Source of the DNA: a virus
Direction: 5' to 3' (one strand)
Length of the DNA: 26,765 bases
Virus record (IMG/VR): IMGVR_UViG_3300042484_001286
Span: 1-26,765 of that record
Both the position numbers and the translations under genes were made by a program. The notes under the pieces were generated by a model. The model was not told where the DNA came from, did not search any database, and was given only the letters and a program-made list of their open reading frames with translations. Shown here one piece after another: positions 21,645 through 26,765 of this stretch (positions are counted from its first letter, which is position 1; each line of letters begins with the position of its first letter).

Positions 21645-21924
21645 TTTTCTTTTCAGCTTTCTCTAATTGTTCACGCAGAGCAGAACATTCTTCTTCAAGC
21701 ATTTTGTTTTTACGAACTTCTGCCATCATTACATCTTCAAATAAATTCCACAATTTATTAAATTTAATTTCATATGTGTTGGCTATACCAAGAATATGAT
21801 TTGAAACATCTTCTCTGGTAAATTGTAACCAACCTTCAAATAAACCTTCATCAAGTTCTTTAAGGTCATCAACAACATTCCAACACTTTATAATCTGTTG
21901 TTCAAAATCAAATCTATCACTCAT
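21631..21924 (-). CDS. Conserved T4-like phage protein with C-terminal coiled coil (97 aa)
   Basis: 97 residues: MSDRFDFEQQIIKCWNVVDD, FTREDVSNHILGIANTYEIK and a C-terminal coiled coil (RKNKMLEEECSALREQLEKA). The start MS(D/E)RFD(F/L)EQQI...CW recalls a conserved protein of T4-like cyanophages of unknown function. AAGGA precedes the ATG. It begins 15 bases after the tRNA, so the tRNA must be cut out of the shared transcript. Confidence 0.8.
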   Translation of the reverse strand: MSDRFDFEQQIIKCWNVVDDLKELDEGLFEGWLQFTREDVSNHILGIANTYEIKFNKLWNLFEDVMMAEVRKNKMLEEECSALREQLEKAEKKNAKR

Positions 21925-21939
21925 AATTATTCCTTATTT

Positions 21940-22025
21940 TGGTGGGCAAGGATGGATTCGAACCAACTCAGCCGTAGGCAACAGATTTACAGTCTGCCGT
22001 AACTCTCCAACTTTACCGCTTGCCC
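21940..22025 (-). tRNA. tRNA-Tyr (anticodon GTA)
   Basis: Acceptor stem GGGCAAG / CTTGCCC (7 bp), discriminator A and encoded CCA (21942-21940). The anticodon arm is CAGA-CTGTAAA-TCTG with GTA at 21990-21988. A long variable arm (type II) fits bacterial tRNA-Tyr. The T arm is GTTGG-TTCGAAT-CCATC with one T-T mismatch in its stem. It lies in a short gap between two small genes, co-directional with both. Confidence 0.95.
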
Positions 22026-22031
22026 AATACA

Positions 22032-22199
22032 TCATTGTGGTGAATACTGTTTCATCCATTCCATCAGAACGGTCTTTGCTTCTCTGCGGTCAATATCAAA
22101 TGCCTGTTCCAAATAGGGACCAGCACCAAACATATTGGTCACACCTGATTCACGCAAGGTATCTAAGTATTCAAACATTTCACTTTTATCAATAGTCAT
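22032..22199 (-). CDS. Small conserved phage protein (55 aa)
   Basis: 55 residues: MTIDKSEMFEYLDTLRESGV, then TNMFGAGPYLEQAFDIDRRE and AKTVLMEWMKQYSPQ. I recognise ESGVTNMFGAGPYL...FxxxRxxAxxVLxxWM from small proteins of many aquatic T4-like phages; the function is unknown. Its stop lies 6 bases before the tRNA. Confidence 0.82.
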   Translation of the reverse strand: MTIDKSEMFEYLDTLRESGVTNMFGAGPYLEQAFDIDRREAKTVLMEWMKQYSPQ

Positions 22200-22201
22200 A
22201 A

Positions 22202-22444
22202 TTAATCCAATAAAGTCATATACGCTTCACAATTGTTCTCCATAAACCAATCAAGGCCTTTGCGAACACCTTTATAATCACCCATCAACTCACAACCTTT
22301 GAGGTAATCATATACTGCCACTTCATCAGGTGTGAGCATTACACTCTCACCACTAAATGGATTCTCAACACGAACTGGCTCAGAATCCAAAATCATAATA
22401 CCTGGAAAAATATCTTTAATTGATTTTTGTAACGATTTTTTCAT
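22202..22444 (-). CDS. Small conserved phage protein (80 aa)
   Basis: 80 residues: a basic start (MKKSLQKSIKDIFPGIMILD), then VENPFSGESVMLTPDEVAVY, DYLKGCELMGDYKGVRKGLD and WFMENNCEAYMTLLD. The NPF(S/T)G...LTP...AVYD..KG pattern with a final W(F)..N...Y..LLD recalls small proteins of T4-like aquatic phages with no assigned role. An AAGGAGC ribosome site precedes the ATG, and the gene follows a good promoter. Confidence 0.82.
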   Translation of the reverse strand: MKKSLQKSIKDIFPGIMILDSEPVRVENPFSGESVMLTPDEVAVYDYLKGCELMGDYKGVRKGLDWFMENNCEAYMTLLD

Positions 22445-22474
22445 AACGAAAGCTCCTTGTCAATTTGAACTACC

Positions 22475-22502
22475 ATTATAACATAACCACGGAGATAATC
22501 AA
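22475..22502 (-). promoter_or_regulatory. Sigma70-type promoter with extended -10
   Basis: Minus-strand TTGATT (4/6), 16-base spacer and a perfect TATAAT preceded by TGT (extended -10 TGnTATAAT). It lies about 30 bases upstream of the 80-residue gene, after a hairpin. It could drive that gene, the 55-residue gene, tRNA-Tyr and what follows. Confidence 0.75.
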
Positions 22503-22507
22503 GCCAT

Positions 22508-22527
22508 CTGTTGTGTGGATACAACAG
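22508..22527 (-). other. Hairpin after the 59-aa membrane gene
   Basis: A 7-bp perfect inverted repeat CTGTTGT / ACAACAG with a 6-base loop, 4 bases past the stop of the 59-residue gene and before the next promoter. There is no T-run on the minus strand, so a classical terminator is unlikely in that direction. It may mark a transcript end or processing point. Confidence 0.5.
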
Positions 22528-22530
22528 TTT

Positions 22531-22710
22531 TCAGTCGATTAGGAGCGCCTCTGGTGAGAGTAGACCTATGACTATGAGCCCTAGTGCTATGGCACAGAGT
22601 ATGAGACCTCCAAGCGCTTCTGGTGAGAAATCTAACGTATTCCTACACTCATATTCACGACCAGCGGCAAATGCACAAAGCAATGCAAAGATTAAAAGAA
22701 TAACCGACAT
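22531..22710 (-). CDS. Two-helix membrane protein (59 aa)
   Basis: 59 residues. First hydrophobic helix SVILLIFALLCAFAAG, a short polar loop (REYECRNTLDFSPE) and a second helix ALGGLILCAIALGLIVIGLL, then SPEALLID. The ATG directly follows the stop of the upstream gene (TAAATG), so it is coupled. Its small two-helix shape could suit a holin-like or signalling role, but nothing specific is seen. Confidence 0.72.
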   Translation of the reverse strand: MSVILLIFALLCAFAAGREYECRNTLDFSPEALGGLILCAIALGLIVIGLLSPEALLID

Positions 22711-23064
22711 TTATGGCCATATTCTATGTTTTTCGGCAATGTGTTCACGACCATCATATTCTTCAATTTGCCATTCTACACCATTAGGAATTTCCACAAT
22801 TCTAAGTGTAGATGCCCAACCATTGGCATCGTCACCAAACTCCTCAATCACAGCAATTAAATCTGGATCATTTCGTGGTGTGTAGTAATCATATTGTGAA
22901 ATGAAATAATTGTCCTCACCAGCATGGCCTTTAACATAGTAATTTGAACAACCAAACACAGCCTTAGCTTTTTCAAAAGCTATACTTTTTTTCTCCAATA
23001 GAGATTCAAAGGCCTTGTCAGAGAGACCAAAACCACCAAAATCAACATTGATTGCAATTTTCAT
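22711..23064 (-). CDS. Conserved protein of unknown function (117 aa), phage and bacterial family
   Basis: 117 residues beginning MKIAINVDFGGFGLSDKAFE, then YYTPRNDPDLIAVIEEFGDD, ANGWASTLRIVEIPNGVEWQ and IEEYDGREHIAEKHRIWP. I recognise this pattern (MKIAIN.DFGGF.LS...R.DP.L...E.LG..ANG....L.IVEIP....W.IEEYDG.E...E.HR.W) from many phages and bacteria, always unnamed. Start overlaps the preceding stop (ATGA). Confidence 0.87.
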   Translation of the reverse strand: MKIAINVDFGGFGLSDKAFESLLEKKSIAFEKAKAVFGCSNYYVKGHAGEDNYFISQYDYYTPRNDPDLIAVIEEFGDDANGWASTLRIVEIPNGVEWQIEEYDGREHIAEKHRIWP

Positions 23065-23243
23065 TTTGTCATTTCATCCACAATTTTTCTAAATTCTTCT
23101 TCGGTCATTTTCTCATAAGGAGAATAATTCAACATTATTGAACCGTATTTTCCATAAGCATAATGGAAGATTTTACAATTATCTTCTTCTTCTTCAATAC
23201 TGAACCAATAACTATAATCTTTATAATGCCAAATACTTCTCAC
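23061..23243 (-). CDS. Small hypothetical phage protein (60 aa)
   Basis: 60 residues, rich in Tyr, Glu and Lys: MRSIWHYKDYSYWFSIEEEE, DNCKIFHYAYGKYGSIMLNY, then EEEFRKIVDEMTK. The start is GTG at 23243 with GAGG 4 bases upstream, one base after the previous stop. Compact alpha/beta likely. No family recognised. Confidence 0.65.
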   Translation of the reverse strand: MRSIWHYKDYSYWFSIEEEEDNCKIFHYAYGKYGSIMLNYSPYEKMTEEEFRKIVDEMTK

Positions 23244-23244
23244 G

Positions 23245-23463
23245 TTACCTCAATTCATATTGTTTATATATTAAATTTCCTTGTTGTTTTGCATACTTCA
23301 CAAACTCTTTTGGTTTACAAGAGGCAACAAGTTTAGTACCAACTTCTTTGAAAACATTATTGTAATACGATTCTTTGACAGAACAATCCACTTTTATATC
23401 ATAATGCGAATGCACTTGATAATTGTGTGGTGTGTTCAAATAGAATATTAGAATCCAACCCAT
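23245..23463 (-). CDS. Small hypothetical protein with short hydrophobic start (72 aa)
   Basis: 72 residues: MGWILIFYLNTPHNYQVHSH, then DIKVDCSVKESYYNNVFKEV and ASCKPKEFVKYAKQQGNLIY. The start has a short hydrophobic run but not a full signal peptide. Two Cys. It follows the DUF262-HNH gene by 2 bases, so it could be a partner of that protein; this is context only. Confidence 0.65.
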   Translation of the reverse strand: MGWILIFYLNTPHNYQVHSHYDIKVDCSVKESYYNNVFKEVGTKLVASCKPKEFVKYAKQQGNLIYKQYELR

Positions 23464-23465
23464 AA

Positions 23466-24869
23466 TTATGCAATTTCTAATTCAGGTGTGTAACTATTAC
23501 CTAACTTTTTATTGGCTTTTGCATCAATCAATTGGCAGTTATTTTGTGTTGTTTGACCTCCAAATGAATATGGTATTTTACTATGATGTCCCTGCCACAA
23601 TTCTGAATCATAAATTTCATCTTCAGGAATAATTTTTCCTGTAATAGGACAAATACCATTTTGATTCAACCAAGCTTGATATTTTTCTCTCTTTGAAAAG
23701 AATCTCTTATCATCTAGGGTGTCAGAAATAATATCCTTTGATGCCTTGTTAATGTCTTGAACAATTAAGTCGAATCTAGCACTCAGGTTTAGTTTAGTGT
23801 TATTACGACCACAAGTTTCATACAACAATACTTCACCTTGAGGCGAGGTCCAGGCTACTTTGTGTAAACGACCAGTTTCAGTTGTATTAAACCATTCAAA
23901 GAATTTTTTATCATCAACAATTTTTTTGTTTTGTTTATAAAGTGTGATTATGGTTATAAACAAATTTAACAGAGTAGCTTTGTTTTTAAATTTCTTTGTA
24001 CCAAATTTACCAATTAAGTCAATAGTTCTTTGTATACATTCTTTTCCGCCATGAGAAATGAATTGTGGCCAAACATTTGAATTATCTTCATACGATTCAT
24101 TTAAATCTTTTGGACTTAAACTGTGATTTGTGCCAAATGCATGGACACAAGCCATTCTTGCAATCATTTCGTCAATTTGATAACCTTGATTTCCACTTTT
24201 GTAGATATTTTTTAATGCTTCTACACTGGAGGCACCCAATTCACGAATTTCTTTTGCAATAGGAGTGAGTTTTGCATTTCTTTTCTCTTGTGCATTTAAA
24301 TCACGACCACTATTGATATTCAAAAATAAATCAGAACAATCTTGACGGCTAGCCACATGATACTCAACCACGGTAATCTGTGAATCTTCGTAAGCTTTTT
24401 GTTTTATTTCTTCTGGTATTTTGGAAAATGTATCATTTGAACTATCAATATTAATGACAACACTTCTTAAATATTTTCCGTGATTGATAGGAACTTTGTT
24501 GTTATAAAATCCTCTCAAAGCAACAGTTCGGTTGTTCCCGTCAATGGAAATCCATTTGTATCCCAAGTCTTGCCAAGATTTGAAATAGTCATAATCTGGT
24601 GTGTTTTTAACCACTTTAACCAAAGATTTTTCAATATTAACCACAACAATTGGACTTGGTGCATTACCCAACATAACAGAGGTGCAATAATCGGTCATCT
24701 GTTTTAATGGCCAGCAAGCATGGCGTTGAAAAGATAAATCCAAAGCTACACCATTTAAAAAATCATGTGTAAACTCTGTTCTGTTTAAAAAATATCTTTT
24801 TGTTTCAAAATCAGTAAAATGAAAGGTGGGTAAATTTTTTGATAACTTTTTTTTGTTTAATTTTGCCAT
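23466..24869 (-). CDS. DUF262-HNH protein (GmrSD-like restriction-type nuclease)
   Basis: 467 residues from the ATG at 24869 (GAGG 6 bases upstream), not the in-frame ATG at 24881. N-terminal ~230 residues resemble DUF262, the ParB-like nucleotidase/DNA-binding domain of GmrSD type IV restriction enzymes. LDLSFQRHACWPLKQMTDYC (DUF262 YQR...W) is followed by LGNAPSPIVVV and SIDGNNRTVALRGF, with DGNNR at 110-114 (family DGxQR). A helical middle follows. The C-terminal ~60 residues are an HNH/DUF1524-like nuclease: NGICPITGKIIPEDEI, then QGHHSKIPYSFGGQTTQNNC and NKKLGN. Such proteins cut (often modified) DNA. In a phage it may attack rival phages or host DNA, or be a selfish nuclease. The upstream 170-base spacer is structured. 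Confidence 0.82.
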   Translation of the reverse strand: MAKLNKKKLSKNLPTFHFTDFETKRYFLNRTEFTHDFLNGVALDLSFQRHACWPLKQMTDYCTSVMLGNAPSPIVVVNIEKSLVKVVKNTPDYDYFKSWQDLGYKWISIDGNNRTVALRGFYNNKVPINHGKYLRSVVINIDSSNDTFSKIPEEIKQKAYEDSQITVVEYHVASRQDCSDLFLNINSGRDLNAQEKRNAKLTPIAKEIRELGASSVEALKNIYKSGNQGYQIDEMIARMACVHAFGTNHSLSPKDLNESYEDNSNVWPQFISHGGKECIQRTIDLIGKFGTKKFKNKATLLNLFITIITLYKQNKKIVDDKKFFEWFNTTETGRLHKVAWTSPQGEVLLYETCGRNNTKLNLSARFDLIVQDINKASKDIISDTLDDKRFFSKREKYQAWLNQNGICPITGKIIPEDEIYDSELWQGHHSKIPYSFGGQTTQNNCQLIDAKANKKLGNSYTPELEIA

Positions 24870-24904
24870 TTTAATCCTCATAATAAAAATAATTTAAATT
24901 ACAA

Positions 24905-25046
24905 CCATATTGAAACACACTGGTATCTCGGAGTGTATGTGTAGAGCAGTCCGGCCGGTTCTCTCCACTTCAACTCCCCATTGAATCTTGATCCGGATTC
25001 AACTCAATGTATTTCAATATGGCGGCCTCTCCCGAGGGGCCATATT
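24905..25046 (-). ncRNA. Structured intergenic RNA candidate with two competing helices
   Basis: A 170-base gene-free spacer holding nested inverted repeats. CCATATTGAAA (24905-24915) pairs with TTTCAATATGG (25012-25022), extending by three more pairs past one mismatch, and encloses ~95 bases. Inside are TTGAATC/GATTCAA, (A)CACT/AGTG(T) and a CCGGCCGG palindrome, giving a branched fold. The 25016-25023 strand can instead pair with GCCATATT at 25039-25046, around a CCTC-GGGA-GAGG stem with a GNRA tetraloop on the minus strand. The two pairings share bases and exclude each other, as in a switch or attenuator. No ORF longer than 10 codons or tRNA is seen. The strand and function are inferences. 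Confidence 0.55.
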
Positions 25047-25053
25047 CTATTGC

Positions 25054-25413
25054 TTACGCTGTAACAGGTTGTGCTACGGGTTTTACATTAGAGGTAAACG
25101 AACCATCGGATGATTGCTTAGCAATTCCACTTGGTGACGATAACTTACCAACATAACGGCCGTTTGCATCAAACTCGGTGAAGTTAACCAACTGATATGC
25201 CTTTACTTTACGGCCATCTTTGATTACTTTCACAATACCACCATCTTTACGAATGTTATAGATGTTGGTAGAGAGTCGGTACAGCACCTTCTCTTGGTTA
25301 GTGCCTTTAAATACTGTAGCAATTTCATCAGGTGATACTGGTTTACCACTCAACATTACTTGGGTAATTTTCTCATGACGATTGATTTTGCCTTTGCGAA
25401 CTGTTAAAGCCAT
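25054..25413 (-). CDS. Winged-helix-like phage protein (119 aa)
   Basis: 119 residues. The first ~75 look like a winged-helix DNA-binding fold: helix HEKITQVMLSGKPVSPDEIA, helix KVLYRLSTNIYNIRKDGG and a wing of two strands, VKVIKDGRKVKAYQLVN. The rest is Gly/Ser-rich and flexible (SPSGIAKQSSDGSFTSN...). It may be a small regulator or DNA-handling protein. GAAGGAG precedes the ATG. It lies between the CobS-like ATPase and the structured spacer; similar small proteins near cobS occur in aquatic T4-like phages, as far as I recall. Confidence 0.7.
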   Translation of the reverse strand: MALTVRKGKINRHEKITQVMLSGKPVSPDEIATVFKGTNQEKVLYRLSTNIYNIRKDGGIVKVIKDGRKVKAYQLVNFTEFDANGRYVGKLSSPSGIAKQSSDGSFTSNVKPVAQPVTA

Positions 25414-25474
25414 TGTAATACTCCTTCTTTCAAATTAAACATAATATAAAATACCTACTACATGAACCATTGTA

Positions 25475-26635
25475 TCACACCTGCGGTTGGTTGGCAACCT
25501 CGGTTGTGGTAGAAATGGTACTTGTATTCGCTGGTGATTCAACGGTGTTATCCACTTTTGAATACAAATCTAGAAATGCCATTTTAGTTTCGGCATCAAA
25601 ACGATTCACACAAAGCTCAATGGCTTTCATGCGGTCTTTGAATATACCAAATGCCTTGGCAATATGTACCAAACGGCGAGTGGAAATAATCTCATCAGTA
25701 GCACCTTGGTCAAACGATTGGCGAACCACATCTGCCCATTGGCACAGATTCTCAACGAATTCTTTATCATCAAGTAATGGTGTAAGAATCTTTCTCTCGG
25801 TCTTGGCATCAGGATATTCCTGTTCTACCGTAATCGGGAATCGTTCTAAGAAGGCATCGTCAAGCACTTGTGATAGATAACGACCTTCTTCACTACCACG
25901 ACCTTTGGTGTTTGCCGTAGCAATCACGGTGAAGCCATTGGTTGGTGTTACAACTTCGCCAGTTTTTTTGTTGTAATATGGTTTGCCTTCAAGAATGCCT
26001 TGCAAGCACATCAACTTATTAGAACCACGGTCTACTTCGTCAATCAATAGCACAGCACCTTTCTTCATTGCTTGAAGCACAGGACCATCACGATTGACCA
26101 CATTGCCATTGATAAGAGTAGGACCACCAAGTAAGTCGGTTTCATCGGTCTCAATAGAAATGTTTACACGAATACATTCACGCTTGAGTTCAGCACATAC
26201 TTGCTCAACCATCAAGGTCTTGCCGTTGCCTGATAAACCAGTAATGAATACAGGATAAAACATTTTAGATTTTACAATGCCGAACAAATCTTTGTAAAAG
26301 CCAAACGGCACATAACCTTCAAATTTGGTTGGCACGGCAGAATCAGATTCGTCCAACAGTTTTGGTTGGCGGAACTCTAAGACTTGAGCATAGGCAACTT
26401 CAAGCTCTTGCTCAACAACGGGAGCTTTTTGTTTCTTGCTACCAATGTTAGGTAACAAATATTCACCACGATTACCATTACGATACTCCGCCTTGGTTAC
26501 AAACCAATATGGATATGGAACATCTGCCTCGTTGACCACATGAGCAATATTATCTCTGGTCAATACAGCACCAATACCGTATAATTTCTCTGCCGCTTCA
26601 ACGAATGCTAGGCCGTTTTTATTCAATTTATTCAT
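25475..26635 (-). CDS. cobS: CobS-like AAA+ ATPase (MoxR/CobS type)
   Basis: 386 residues. The N-terminal ~110 residues are poorly conserved, then a MoxR/CobS-type AAA+ domain. Walker A is GLSGNGKT (133-140), followed by ISIETDETDLLGG and Walker B VLLIDEVD (195-202). FTVIATANTKG is the sensor 1 region, and DDAFLERFPITVE carries the arginine finger. The end is Ser/Thr-rich (SPANTSTISTTTEV). CobS is the ATPase of cobaltochelatase, but phage versions occur without CobT or CobN, so the real role is not settled; remodelling of a protein complex is likely. The start is coupled to the stop of the small basic gene. GAAAG is a weak RBS. Confidence 0.87.
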   Translation of the reverse strand: MNKLNKNGLAFVEAAEKLYGIGAVLTRDNIAHVVNEADVPYPYWFVTKAEYRNGNRGEYLLPNIGSKKQKAPVVEQELEVAYAQVLEFRQPKLLDESDSAVPTKFEGYVPFGFYKDLFGIVKSKMFYPVFITGLSGNGKTLMVEQVCAELKRECIRVNISIETDETDLLGGPTLINGNVVNRDGPVLQAMKKGAVLLIDEVDRGSNKLMCLQGILEGKPYYNKKTGEVVTPTNGFTVIATANTKGRGSEEGRYLSQVLDDAFLERFPITVEQEYPDAKTERKILTPLLDDKEFVENLCQWADVVRQSFDQGATDEIISTRRLVHIAKAFGIFKDRMKAIELCVNRFDAETKMAFLDLYSKVDNTVESPANTSTISTTTEVANQPQV

Positions 26636-26759
26636 AATGTAAATCTTTCAATTTATGTTTAACACGCCTTTTGAAGGCGACCTTTGACACCACTCTTTTT
26701 GGTTTGAATGGTGTATTACTACAAAACAATACGAAATGTGCTCTAGTTTTTTTCTTCAT
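26628..26759 (-). CDS. Small basic phage protein, possibly cut by the window edge (43 aa)
   Basis: 43 residues, very basic: MKKKTRAHFVLFCSNTPFKP, then KRVVSKVAFKRRVKHKLKDL and HYE. It overlaps the start of the CobS-like gene by 8 bases, a normal arrangement for coupled phage genes. The two codons upstream of this ATG, up to the window edge, are open and no RBS can be seen, so the true start may lie outside. The CGCCTT/AAGGCG hairpin at 26665-26679 is inside the coding frame. Similar tiny basic proteins (FxxxxPFKPK...) occur in T4-like aquatic phages. Confidence 0.65.
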   Translation of the reverse strand: MKKKTRAHFVLFCSNTPFKPKRVVSKVAFKRRVKHKLKDLHYE

Positions 26760-26765
26760 AATTAC

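Noticed and set aside
22508-22527. Hairpin as a Rho-independent terminator on the minus strand
   Set aside because: No T-run follows on the minus strand. A short T-run exists only on the plus strand, where no gene ends.
24905-25022. tRNA or tmRNA in the structured spacer
   Set aside because: No CCA end, no T-loop TTCRANY, no tag frame, and arm lengths do not match a cloverleaf.
25470-25880. Plus-strand ORF of 136 codons opposite the CobS-like gene
   Set aside because: It is a mirror of a strongly conserved AAA+ gene; no RBS, and Ser/Arg-rich nonsense composition.
26665-26679. CGCCTT/AAGGCG hairpin as a leader element of the CobS-like gene
   Set aside because: It is inside the open frame of the 43-residue basic protein and is explained by its codons.

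Overview
The window looks like part of a T4-like myovirus genome infecting a low-GC aquatic bacterium. All genes lie on the minus strand, so transcription runs from high to low coordinates. They are packed with ATGA, TAATG or TGATG overlaps. Gene 32 (ssDNA-binding protein), gene 59 (helicase loader) and gene 33 (late transcription co-activator) follow the T4 order. A perfect T4-type late promoter box (TATAAATA) and a CobS-like AAA+ ATPase, common in aquatic T4-like phages, agree with this. Host clues are a circularly permuted tmRNA gene, a proteobacterial PstS and several TTGACA/TATAAT promoters. My inference is a proteobacterial host, perhaps a freshwater betaproteobacterium; this is not proven by the sequence.

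Layout in transcription order, from the right. (1) 26759-25054: a small basic protein, the CobS-like ATPase and a winged-helix-like protein. (2) 25053-24870: an intergenic block that folds into a branched structure with two mutually exclusive helices. (3) 24869-19344: a DUF262-HNH nuclease-like protein, then a run of small phage genes with a tRNA-Tyr, a metallophosphoesterase and two hairpin/promoter spacers. (4) 19237-17813: a stand-alone rubredoxin, a rubrerythrin and a GalE-like sugar epimerase. (5) 17808-14502: small conserved or membrane proteins. (6) 14459-13176: a seven-bladed RCC1-like propeller protein behind the late promoter. (7) 13137-6295: a surface-chemistry island with a methyltransferase, TPR glycosyltransferase, sulfotransferase, two APS-kinase-like proteins, a glycosyltransferase-methyltransferase fusion and a second glycosyltransferase. 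It is interrupted by a truncated gene remnant. (8) 6308-4922: a PD-(D/E)XK exonuclease, a beta-barrel-like secreted protein and two tiny membrane proteins. (9) About 4915-4556: a circularly permuted, two-piece tmRNA with tag ANDNKYALAA. (10) 4536-1192: a small conserved protein, SleB-like cell wall hydrolase, genes 33 and 59, a HAD nucleotidase, gene 32 and a tiny secreted Lys-rich protein. (11) 1049-42: a pstS cassette with its own promoter and terminator.

How the genes fit together: genes 32, 59, 33, the exonuclease and the nucleotidase serve phage replication, recombination, nucleotide supply and late transcription. The tmRNA, tRNA-Tyr, PstS and rubredoxin/rubrerythrin pair are host-takeover functions (ribosome rescue, translation, phosphate uptake, peroxide defence). 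The island probably makes or transfers sulfated or methylated sugars. The DUF262-HNH protein may act against competing DNA. Fifteen genes or remnants too short for a 60-codon cutoff, or masked in another frame, were added by reading the sequence directly or by reassigning starts.
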